Origin: PALSA-1296 sp038322815
GTDB lineage: Bacteria; Bacteroidota; Ignavibacteria; Palsa-1295
Direction: 5' to 3'
Assembly (NCBI GenBank): GCA_038322815.1
Contig: JBBQGG010000013.1
Location: forward strand, 1-52,494
DNA: 52,494 bases
In this document: one piece after another, positions 17,113-24,445 of the stretch
How the letters are laid out: every line of letters starts with the position of its first letter
Numbering within the stretch: position 1 is the first letter of the stretch
Notes under the pieces: generated by a model
What the model was told of the DNA's origin: nothing
Databases searched by the model: none
What the model saw: only the letters and a program-made list of their open reading frames with translations
Position numbers and translations under genes: made by a program

Positions 17113-20100
17113 ATGCCTCAAGAGTTATACCAAGAGCTTCTCGACCGCTTCGGACGCCTACGCAGGCGGCGCGAATCTTTGCGTTTACGAAGCGGACTCT
17201 TAAACGGATTTTCCTGTATCCTTCTTGTTTCTCTTCTTGCAATTTGTATTGAAGCCGTCTTTCATTTATCTATTATTGGAAGAACGATTTTATTCTTCAC
17301 AGCACTTGGAATTGGCATTGGAGCATTTCTCAGATTTTCGTATGCTCCGGTACTCGAAACTCTCGGGCTGCGCTCGAAAGTGTCTGATGAATATCTTGCT
17401 AATGCCATTGGCAACCACTTTGGTCAGATCGAAGACCGGTTATTAAATGTCTTTCAGCTTTCGCGAAGCCTGCATTCTGAGAGCGCGGGCACGTTGGGCT
17501 CTCCGTCATTTTCAGGGGCAGCATTCAGCAGCACCTATTCGTCGGTTCGTAATTTGGATTTTAATGCCATTCTCGATGAGCGTCCAGCAAAGCGCTCGCT
17601 AATTTTCTTCCTCTTTTCATCGGCATTATTTTTAGGTTCGTTCTTCGGGGCAAATAGTACTATGTTAGCTGCAACGAAGAGGCTTATTCATTTCAGTACA
17701 TTTTATCAGAAGCCTGCGCCGTTCGTTTTTGAAGTTCAGCCCGGTAATACGAAAGTTCTGCGTGGAGGTGCAATAAAAATCATCACAAGAACAAGCGGCG
17801 AACAATTGCCGAATATTTTTCTTCGCACACGCGAAGAAGGCGCGAAAGATTTTGAGAGGATAGAACTTCGTCCTGCAGTTAGTGATAGCTTGAAATCTGT
17901 CCGCCAATTTATATATGAATTCCGCGCTCAGCGTCCGACGGAATATTATGTTGAGGCTCGTGATATAGAATCCGATCACTTTATTATTTCGATTCTCGAG
18001 CGTCCGATCATTCGTCAGTTTTCCGCCGCGCTCACACCGCCAGCTTATACTCATCAGAGATCTATTAAGCTGAATGATAATTTTGGTGATATCACTGCCA
18101 TTATGGGTACACGAGCGGATTTTGCGATCACCTCATCGAAAGAGCTCCTTTCAGCGAAGATCGTTTTTACAGCACATCCAACAATTGATTCTGCGAGAAC
18201 TGCTCCGAAATCAGAACAGCAAAAAATATATTGGCTTACAGTGAATGGCATGTCTGTATCAGGACAGATTTCTTTTCATGAATCTGGTACATATCATATC
18301 GAACTGTTAGATAAGGATTCTATTGCAAGTGAGCATCCTATCGAATATAATGTTTCGATGACAAAGGATGAACCCCCTTCAATTGCCTTAATTGAACCCG
18401 GCGAACGCTCCGAATTACCAAGTTCCATGCGTATGCCGATGATCATAAAACTCCATGATGATTTTGGCTTTTCTCATCTACGCATTGGCTATCGTTTACG
18501 CGCTTCGAAATATGCGGCTGAAGAAAAGGAATATAAATGGCTTGATGTGCCGCTCTCGAATTACAATACAGAAGATCTTGATGTTCCGTATATCTGGAAT
18601 CTAACAAAGCTTGAACTTGCGCCGCAGGATGAAGTCGGGTATATTTTAGAGGTTGCAGATAATGATAATATTTCCGGTCCAAAGAAATCGCGCACTTCTG
18701 AGTTCTCTATTCGCTTTCCATCAGTTGAAGAAATTTTCAAGCGTGCCGATGAACAGGCAACCCGAGCTGAAGAGAATCTTAAAGATATAAAACAGGATGC
18801 CGAAGAGTTGAAAAAGAAAGTTGATGCCGTTGTTGAGGAAATGCGCGCACCGAAAACCTCTGACATGGCAAAAAAACAGCAGGATTTTTCTTCGAAAAAA
18901 GATGCAGAGCAGATATTGAAGCGCCAGGAAGAGCTTAATAATCGCGTTGCCGATGTCAAGAAAGATTTAGAGCAAATGTCAAAGCAGCTTGATGAGCAGA
19001 AAGCGATCTCGCCGGAGACTATGCAGAAATATGCCGAACTGCAAAAGCTTTTTGAAGAGATAAAATCCCCCGAGCTAGATATGGCGATGAAAAAGCTTGA
19101 AGACGCAATGAAGAATGTTGATACGAAGCAGCTTCAGGAAGCAATGAAGAACTTTCAGCTGAATGAAGAGCAATTCAAGAAATCTATAGAACGAACTGCA
19201 AACATCCTGAAGAAGATAAAGATGGAGCAGAAAGTTGATGAATTGATGAAACGATCGGATCAGCTTGCTAAAGATCAGGAAAAAACAGCACAAAAGCAAG
19301 AAGATATTGCAAATAAGAACGAGAAGCAAAATCCTGAACAGAAGGCATCAGATGAGAAAAAACAATCCGATGCAAAGAACGAACTTGACCGCATGAAGCA
19401 GGAAGCAAAAGATGTTGCAAAGGATATGAAGAAGCTTCCGGAAAATATGCAGGCGCCCGAAGAGATGAAAGATGCTCAGGAAGCATTGAACGATCCTTCC
19501 ATGGGGCAGGCAATGGAAGAGGCGCAGGATGCTATGAAGAAGGGTGAAAATAAACGCGCTTCGCAGCAGGCTCAAGATGCTTCTCAAAAAGCAAAGAAGG
19601 CCCGGAATAAATTATCCGACCTGAAAAAGAAACTTGCTCAGAACGAAAAGCAAAAGACGATGGCAGATCTGAAAAAACTCCGCGATGAAATGAATCATCT
19701 CTCGAAATCTGAAGAAGGATTGAAGAAGCAATCAATGCAAGCTCCACCTCAATCGAATGTGTTCCGGAATTTAGCTGATGATCAGGCAGAAAAAAAAGAA
19801 GAACTTGGGAACGCCGCTTCTGAAATGTTCCAAGCGGCTCAGCGCTCTACGGAGTTTACTGCCGATATGGGAAAATCGCTTGGTGAGGCATTCAACAATA
19901 TGCAAGGGGCACTGGAAGCAATGACAGAACGGGATCAGCCTTCATCCATTCAGCACTCACAGAAGGCAATGGCAGCGTTGAATAAAACTGCGCAAGAGGC
20001 ACAGCAGGCATTGAATTCGATGGCAGAATCACAGAAAGGTGGTAAAGGAAATCCGGGCGATGGTTCGTGTGATAATCCCGGTGGTACTAATCCGTCAGGT

Positions 20101-20691
20101 CAACCCGGACCGGATGGAAAGCCCGGCGGAAGTGCAATGTCACAATTTTTAAGTTCGATCGAAAAGCTTGCAGCACAGCAACAGGCGCTCAACGATCAGA
20201 TGCAAGGGGGTAATTCTCCCGGCGGCAATGCTCAGCAAGAAGCGATGCGTCAACAGTCGCAGTTGTCAAAGATGGCGGCACAGCAACAAGCGATACAAAA
20301 AGGTGCGAAGGATTTAGCTGATGAACAGCGGAATTCAAAAGAAGGCAGTAAAAAAGCACAGGATGACCTAAGAAAGATCGCCGATGATATGCAGGAAGTT
20401 ATCAGCCAAATGCACGAAAAAGGAATTAGTCCCGAAACCGTTCAAAGGCAGGAGCGCATTCTTTCCCGATTACTCGAAGCTCAGAGATCGATCAATGAAC
20501 GTGATAAAGATCAAAGCCGCGAATCAAAACCCGGCGAGGCAATGAAGCATGACGCTCCGCGAGAACTTGATCTCAATTCCGATGATGCCCGCCGCGCTCT
20601 GCGCGATGAAATGCTTCGCTCCTCCGGCGGAGGATACTCCAAAGATTATCAGGCGTTGATACGAAAGTATTTGGAGAAGCTGGAGAAGTAA
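17113..20691 (+). CDS. DUF4175-like large membrane protein with long coiled coil
   Basis: 1192 residues. Two close transmembrane helices lie at about 28-75 (CILLVSLLAICIEAVFHL, TILFFTALGIGIGAF) and one at about 160-180. A beta-rich extracytoplasmic region follows at about 200-545. From about 545 to the end the sequence is almost all Lys/Glu/Gln/Ala/Met-rich coiled coil (QMSKQLDEQKAISPETMQKY, MKQEAKDVAKDMKKLPENM), broken by a Gly/Pro stretch at about 976-1013 (NPGDGSCDNPGGTNPSGQPG). The architecture matches the DUF4175 family of envelope proteins, whose function is unknown. It is monocistronic. Confidence 0.75.
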   Translation: MPQELYQELLDRFGRLRRRRESLRLRSGLLNGFSCILLVSLLAICIEAVFHLSIIGRTILFFTALGIGIGAFLRFSYAPVLETLGLRSKVSDEYLANAIGNHFGQIEDRLLNVFQLSRSLHSESAGTLGSPSFSGAAFSSTYSSVRNLDFNAILDERPAKRSLIFFLFSSALFLGSFFGANSTMLAATKRLIHFSTFYQKPAPFVFEVQPGNTKVLRGGAIKIITRTSGEQLPNIFLRTREEGAKDFERIELRPAVSDSLKSVRQFIYEFRAQRPTEYYVEARDIESDHFIISILERPIIRQFSAALTPPAYTHQRSIKLNDNFGDITAIMGTRADFAITSSKELLSAKIVFTAHPTIDSARTAPKSEQQKIYWLTVNGMSVSGQISFHESGTYHIELLDKDSIASEHPIEYNVSMTKDEPPSIALIEPGERSELPSSMRMPMIIKLHDDFGFSHLRIGYRLRASKYAAEEKEYKWLDVPLSNYNTEDLDVPYIWNLTKLELAPQDEVGYILEVADNDNISGPKKSRTSEFSIRFPSVEEIFKRADEQATRAEENLKDIKQDAEELKKKVDAVVEEMRAPKTSDMAKKQQDFSSKKDAEQILKRQEELNNRVADVKKDLEQMSKQLDEQKAISPETMQKYAELQKLFEEIKSPELDMAMKKLEDAMKNVDTKQLQEAMKNFQLNEEQFKKSIERTANILKKIKMEQKVDELMKRSDQLAKDQEKTAQKQEDIANKNEKQNPEQKASDEKKQSDAKNELDRMKQEAKDVAKDMKKLPENMQAPEEMKDAQEALNDPSMGQAMEEAQDAMKKGENKRASQQAQDASQKAKKARNKLSDLKKKLAQNEKQKTMADLKKLRDEMNHLSKSEEGLKKQSMQAPPQSNVFRNLADDQAEKKEELGNAASEMFQAAQRSTEFTADMGKSLGEAFNNMQGALEAMTERDQPSSIQHSQKAMAALNKTAQEAQQALNSMAESQKGGKGNPGDGSCDNPGGTNPSGQPGPDGKPGGSAMSQFLSSIEKLAAQQQALNDQMQGGNSPGGNAQQEAMRQQSQLSKMAAQQQAIQKGAKDLADEQRNSKEGSKKAQDDLRKIADDMQEVISQMHEKGISPETVQRQERILSRLLEAQRSINERDKDQSRESKPGEAMKHDAPRELDLNSDDARRALRDEMLRSSGGGYSKDYQALIRKYLEKLEK

Positions 20692-20702
20692 CTTAAAAAA
20701 TT

Positions 20703-20758
20703 CTTAGTGCTTAGTGCTTAATCAAGAACTAAGCACTAAGAATTAAGAACTCAGAATG
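20703..20758. repeat. Heptanucleotide repeat tract running into the ogt start codon
   Basis: Eight consecutive 7-mers: CTTAGTG, CTTAGTG, CTTAATC, AAGAACT, AAGCACT, AAGAATT, AAGAACT, CAGAATG. The first three are roughly complementary to the later ones, so the tract also folds into a hairpin. The last unit contains the ogt ATG. Confidence 0.85.
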
Positions 20759-21229
20759 GAAATAGCCTATTATCAATCACCGCTCGGAGCAATAGAAATA
20801 ACCGCAAGTAATAACGGTGTTACTTCCGTCACCTTTGTAGAAAATATTTCGTCTAGATATGTAAAACCAAACTCACTCGATGTGCCTCTTCAACAACTTG
20901 ATGAATATTTCTCCGGTACCCGAAAAGAATTCTCCCTTCCATTAGCACCCGAAGGCACTTCATTCCAAAAACAGGTATGGCAGGAATTGCAAAATATTCC
21001 GTTCGGCGAAAAACGATCCTATCTTGATATTGCGTTGAAACTTGGCGATAAGAATCTTACTCGTGCAGTCGGTGCTGCTAATGGAAAGAACCCTATTGCT
21101 ATTATCATTGCCTGCCATCGCGTCATAGGTGAGAACGGAAAGTTAACAGGCTATGCAGGCGGTTTGTGGCGCAAAGAATGGCTACTCGATTTTGAATCGA
21201 AGAAGGAGCAGGGGGAGTTGTTCGGTTAA
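20756..21229 (+). CDS. ogt: Methylated-DNA--protein-cysteine S-methyltransferase
   Basis: 157 residues, a normal length for Ogt/MGMT suicide repair proteins, which transfer the methyl group of O6-methylguanine to an active-site cysteine. Diagnostic segments are FQKQVWQELQNIPFGEKRSY, TRAVGAANGKNPIA and the active site IIACHRVIGENGKLTGYAGG with Cys at residue 120. The usual PCHRV is ACHRV here: the proline before the nucleophile is replaced, but Cys, His and Arg remain. The start codon lies inside a heptamer repeat, with no clear ribosome-binding site. Confidence 0.93.
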   Translation: MEIAYYQSPLGAIEITASNNGVTSVTFVENISSRYVKPNSLDVPLQQLDEYFSGTRKEFSLPLAPEGTSFQKQVWQELQNIPFGEKRSYLDIALKLGDKNLTRAVGAANGKNPIAIIIACHRVIGENGKLTGYAGGLWRKEWLLDFESKKEQGELFG

Positions 21230-21241
21230 CGAACTGATTAA

Positions 21242-21249
21242 TAACTTTG
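21242..21249 (+). promoter_or_regulatory. TAnnTTTG -7 box for the antitoxin-like gene
   Basis: TAACTTTG ends 15 nt before ATG 21265, giving a leader of about 11 nt. It lies just after the ogt stop codon. Confidence 0.45.
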
Positions 21250-21264
21250 CAATGTTGCTTTTAT

Positions 21265-21492
21265 ATGCCAACAATAAAAGAAACCTTATTAAAATATATC
21301 GAAGAGTTACCAGAGAATGCAACCCTTGACGGTGTCGAATACTTTGTCTATATTCGCAGAAAAATAGAACAAGGAAGAGAAGCCATGCGACGCGGTGATT
21401 TTTTTACTCAGGAACAAGTCGAGCAGAGAATGAAAGAGTGGAAAGAAAAATTACTCAGTCACTCACTGCCTGATCTTTCTGCTAAAGACTAA
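21265..21492 (+). CDS. Small antitoxin-like protein, no partner toxin
   Basis: 75 residues. The sequence MPTIKETLLKYIEELPENAT, then YIRRKIEQGREAMRRGDFFT and QEQVEQRMKEWKEKL follows the pattern of Phd/RelB-like antitoxins: a short N-terminal dimerisation part and a charged toxin-binding helix containing a QGREAMRRGD-type segment and a QEQVEQRMKEW tail. No RelE/ParE toxin gene follows; the next gene is a PLP enzyme. The start is the second in-frame possibility; an upstream TTG at 21247 lies inside the promoter box. It is either an orphan antitoxin or the remnant of a pair. Confidence 0.6.
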   Translation: MPTIKETLLKYIEELPENATLDGVEYFVYIRRKIEQGREAMRRGDFFTQEQVEQRMKEWKEKLLSHSLPDLSAKD

Positions 21493-21515
21493 CGACTAAT
21501 AACTAACGACTGCCC
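21488..21515. repeat. Short heptanucleotide repeat tract
   Basis: Four 7-mers: ACTAACG, ACTAATA, ACTAACG, ACTGCCC. It overlaps the last codons of the antitoxin-like gene and ends 2 nt before the ATG of the next gene. Confidence 0.7.
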
Positions 21516-21517
21516 TA

Positions 21518-22684
21518 ATGGACGAACTTGCTAAAAAATACCGCTCGCATTTTCCGATTCTCGAAACTTCCTGCTACATGATCTCCAATTCTCTTGGTGC
21601 AATGCCGCACGATGTGGAGAAAGAACTAATGCATTACACCCATGAATGGCAAACCGAAGGCGTCGAAGCGTGGCATTCATGGTTTCCTCTTGTTGATACT
21701 GTGAGTAGACTTTTCGGAAAGATCATTGGTGCCGAAGCACAGGACGTAACCCTTATACATAATCTTACAATAGGCAGTGCGCTTATTGCAAGTTGTTTGG
21801 ATTTTTCCGGCAAGCGGAATAAAGTCGTCTTCACCGAACTTCACTTTCCGACGATCAGCTACCTCTGGCATGGATGGGAAAAGTATGGAGCGAAGGTTCA
21901 TCTTATTAAAAGCGAAGACGGAATTCATGTCGACGCACAAAAAATTATTGATGCAATTGATGAAGAAACTATGATCGTGCCGATCAGCCATGTCTATTTC
22001 CGCAGCGGCGGCCTGCAGGATATAAAAGCGATCATTGATAAAGCCCACTCAGTCGGTGCATTAGTGATGGTCGATTCGTATCAGGCAGCGGGCGTCGTGC
22101 CGATTGATGTGAAAGCTCTTAATGTCGATATTCTCGCTGCCGGAGTTTTGAAATGGCTTTGCGGCGGACCTGGTGCGGCATTCATTTATGTACGACGCGA
22201 TCTTCACGAGCGCTTCAGACCTGCTATTCGCGGCTGGCTGGGCGATAAAGATCCATTCGAATTCACGATGCCTGATGTAAACTTTGCACAAGGTATGCAT
22301 CGCTTTTTAACTTCAAGTATTCAAGTGCCATGTCTATACACTGCAATCCCCGCATTAAAAATGATCGGCGAGATCGGTGTTGAAGCAATAAGAGAAAAAT
22401 CACTGGGCTTAACGCAGCGCATTATTGATCGCGCCGATGAATTCGGCTTTAAGGTAAACTCTCCTCGCGAAGTATATAGACGCGGGGGGGCAATGACGAT
22501 CGATCCGAATGGCTTCTCGCAGAGCAAACTTTCAACGAAAGAAATTAACGACGAACTCATTCGCCGCCGATTTATTGTTGATTACCGGCCGCCTTTTGGA
22601 AGCCGCATCGCTCCCCATTTTTATAATACGCTGGAGGAAGTTGATGCTGTGATGGCGGAAATGAAAAAGATAAAAGAAGGATAG
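21518..22684 (+). CDS. Kynureninase-like aminotransferase class V enzyme
   Basis: 388 residues, a fold-type I PLP enzyme. The start ETSCYMISNSLGAMPHDVEK matches the substrate-binding NSLG motif of kynureninase, followed by EGVEAWHSWFPLVDTVSRLF. The PLP-lysine is K212 in AAGVLKWLCGGPGAAFIYVR, and the cofactor-binding Asp lies in ALVMVDSYQAAGVVPIDV. Kynureninase splits kynurenine or 3-hydroxykynurenine. No other tryptophan-degradation gene is nearby, so a different beta-cleaving or desulfurase-type activity is possible. It begins 2 nt after the heptamer tract. Confidence 0.75.
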   Translation: MDELAKKYRSHFPILETSCYMISNSLGAMPHDVEKELMHYTHEWQTEGVEAWHSWFPLVDTVSRLFGKIIGAEAQDVTLIHNLTIGSALIASCLDFSGKRNKVVFTELHFPTISYLWHGWEKYGAKVHLIKSEDGIHVDAQKIIDAIDEETMIVPISHVYFRSGGLQDIKAIIDKAHSVGALVMVDSYQAAGVVPIDVKALNVDILAAGVLKWLCGGPGAAFIYVRRDLHERFRPAIRGWLGDKDPFEFTMPDVNFAQGMHRFLTSSIQVPCLYTAIPALKMIGEIGVEAIREKSLGLTQRIIDRADEFGFKVNSPREVYRRGGAMTIDPNGFSQSKLSTKEINDELIRRRFIVDYRPPFGSRIAPHFYNTLEEVDAVMAEMKKIKEG

Positions 22685-22687
22685 CGT

Positions 22688-22874
22688 ATGAAGGTTCATG
22701 AAGTTATAAAGCTATTGGAACAAGACGGCTGGTTCCTTGTTAAAACAAAAGGGAGTCATAGGCAGTAAGCATATTCTAAAGAAGGGACGAGTTACTGTTC
22801 CGGGTCATCGGAGTGATGATCTGGTAATTGGAACACTTATGAGTATATATAAACAAGCAGGAATAGCACGATGA
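22688..22874 (+). pseudogene. hicA: HicA toxin, frameshifted
   Basis: The first frame gives MKVHEVIKLLEQDGWFLVKT, then KGSHRQ and a stop at 22766-22768. A second frame from 22767 continues with KHILKKGRVTVPGHRSDDLV and IGTLMSIYKQAGIAR, ending in a TGA that overlaps the hicB ATG. Together they match a whole HicA mRNA interferase (about 60 residues, catalytic His in GSHRQ). The shift equals one extra or two missing bases at CAG-T-AAG. The toxin is therefore probably inactive unless the ribosome slips or the assembly is wrong. Confidence 0.85.
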
Positions 22875-23086
22875 AAAAATATCTTATAATCACTGAACCA
22901 ACAGAGACAGGCTTCTCTGCATATTCGCCGGATGTTTCCGGATGTGTTGTTACGGGTAAGACGGAAGAAGAGGTTACCAAAAATATTCTTGAGGCATTAG
23001 AATTTCATTTCGAAGGAATGAAAGAAGACGGTCTCGAAATACCTGAGCCGCATACTCATGCCCATTACCTCGAACCTGTATTTTAA
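22871..23086 (+). CDS. hicB: HicB-like antitoxin
   Basis: 71 residues in the short HicB form: KKYLIITEPTETGFSAYSPDVSGCVVTGKT is the conserved partial RNase H fold, and the EEEVTKNILEALEFHFEGM helix follows. There is no C-terminal DNA-binding extension. It overlaps the frameshifted hicA by 4 nt (ATGA) as in intact pairs. The antitoxin stays open although the toxin is broken. The cupin gene begins 4 nt later, so it may be carried on the same transcript. Confidence 0.85.
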   Translation: MKKYLIITEPTETGFSAYSPDVSGCVVTGKTEEEVTKNILEALEFHFEGMKEDGLEIPEPHTHAHYLEPVF

Positions 23087-23090
23087 AATC

Positions 23091-23462
23091 ATGCAAAATA
23101 GATTCGATTACAATACCCATCTCGATATTAAGTTCGATCATTTCGAACGTATTGATATTCCCAAGATGGTCGCGGATAATAAACATCAGTGGTTCAATCA
23201 AACGCTGACACAAGTAAATGAAAGTGTTGTGCGACTTGGCATTGTCGAAGGAGAATACCATTGGCACAAACACGACAATGACGACGAATTTTTCTTTGTC
23301 CTCGAAGGACAGTTACTTATTGATCTGGAAGATAAAACGATCGAACTGAATCCGAATCAGGGCGTAACCATCTCCAAAGGCATCATGCACCGACCCAGAG
23401 CGTCGAAGAAAACCGTGATGCTGATGGTAGAAACAAGTTCGATCGAGCCTACGGGCGATTAG
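23091..23462 (+). CDS. Cupin-domain protein
   Basis: 123 residues, a single cupin_2 barrel. The first cupin motif is visible as GEYHWHKHDNDDEFFFVLEG (two His and a Glu for metal binding), and the second as ISKGIMHRPRASKKTVML (one His). Metal-binding residues are complete, so it is probably an active metal cupin, but the substrate is unknown. ATG 23091 is chosen because it follows the hicB stop by 4 nt; an upstream ATG at 23058 overlaps hicB and adds residues outside the family start. Confidence 0.8.
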   Translation: MQNRFDYNTHLDIKFDHFERIDIPKMVADNKHQWFNQTLTQVNESVVRLGIVEGEYHWHKHDNDDEFFFVLEGQLLIDLEDKTIELNPNQGVTISKGIMHRPRASKKTVMLMVETSSIEPTGD

Positions 23463-23497
23463 TAGTTGATAGCGCCATAGAGATATACTGTGTATTA

Positions 23498-24298
23498 CTA
23501 CTTTCCGTGATACCCTTCCTGTGCAAGTCTTGCACAGTTTGAAATTCCTATGCGTTCAAGTTTTATTCGTTCAATAATATCATTTAGGAGCAAAAGTTGA
23601 TTTTGCTGTGCTCCCCAAAAAAGGCTTTTTGCTTCCGAAGTTAAGCCATGGTCACCGTAATTTGCATCATGAAGGAGAATATCTACACGTTGAAAACCTG
23701 GTTTTATTTGACGAAGATAGACTGAGAGCAGATATTCTTCATTCAGGATCTTTTCTCGTGAAGCGTTAACGATACCTCTATTGCGTATTCTCATTTGCAG
23801 CAATCCGCAGTCCATATCATTTTTGCACGGATGGTCCATTTGTAACGTACGTGCGGCCTGCTCAACCTTTTCAATCCGCTGATTGTAAATATTTTCCAGC
23901 CTTCTGAAGTTCGAAGCATATTCGATCTTGATAGATTGAAGATCTTTCAGCTCCGTTTCCAGTGCATCTATGATTTGTTTCATGTTTGGAGGCAGCCCCT
24001 GGGTTGGCGGCGTCCTGTTGGTGGTTTCTTTAAATACGCCACTTTTCAGATCATCTGAGGTGAATTCTTTCCCCAAATTTTGTAGTGTTTTTTGGATGGC
24101 TTTAAGATCGTCATTATCCTCGAAACTTGTCGGTTGAGCGGATGCAAGCGTTCCACTATCCGGAAAAACCGGCGTGGCAGGCATCTTCTCAAGATATGTA
24201 AGTAATTGATTATGTGCCAAATGCTGGCCATACGCAGTACTCCCTAAGGCAAGGGCGGCAAGGATAACGAGCGGCAAACTCATGTTTCTCGTTTTCAT
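23498..24298 (-). CDS. Secreted helical protein of unknown function
   Basis: 266 residues with a signal peptide (MKTRNMSLPLVILAALALGSTAYGQ). The rest is mostly charged alpha-helix: IIDALETELKDLQSIKIEYA and RRLENIYNQRIEKVEQAART look like coiled coil. A Cys pair appears in HPCKNDMDCGLLQMR, with a third Cys (ISNCARLAQEG) near the end. No known family was recognised. It stands alone with a TATATTTG box 19 nt upstream and probably works in the periplasm. Confidence 0.65.
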   Translation of the reverse strand: MKTRNMSLPLVILAALALGSTAYGQHLAHNQLLTYLEKMPATPVFPDSGTLASAQPTSFEDNDDLKAIQKTLQNLGKEFTSDDLKSGVFKETTNRTPPTQGLPPNMKQIIDALETELKDLQSIKIEYASNFRRLENIYNQRIEKVEQAARTLQMDHPCKNDMDCGLLQMRIRNRGIVNASREKILNEEYLLSVYLRQIKPGFQRVDILLHDANYGDHGLTSEAKSLFWGAQQNQLLLLNDIIERIKLERIGISNCARLAQEGYHGK

Positions 24299-24317
24299 AA
24301 ATGTTTTAACTAATATA

Positions 24318-24325
24318 CAAATATA
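24318..24325 (-). promoter_or_regulatory. TAnnTTTG -7 box for the 23498-24298 gene
   Basis: The minus strand reads AGTATATTTGTAT, 19 nt before the ATG at 24298. Confidence 0.5.
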
Positions 24326-24445
24326 CTACATAAATTGAACAGCCTGTAAGAATTCATAAAATTCGGGAATTTCTTTGAAAAGAACCCATTTTTCAAGAAT
24401 TGTGTATTTAGTCCCTATCTTTTTTTTCGATAAAATTATTTCTTC

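Noticed and set aside
21518..23462. Tryptophan-to-quinolinate pathway from the kynureninase-like gene plus the cupin gene
   Set aside because: 3-Hydroxyanthranilate dioxygenase is a cupin, but the cupin here has a generic cupin_2 pattern without that family's signature, and no other pathway gene is near.
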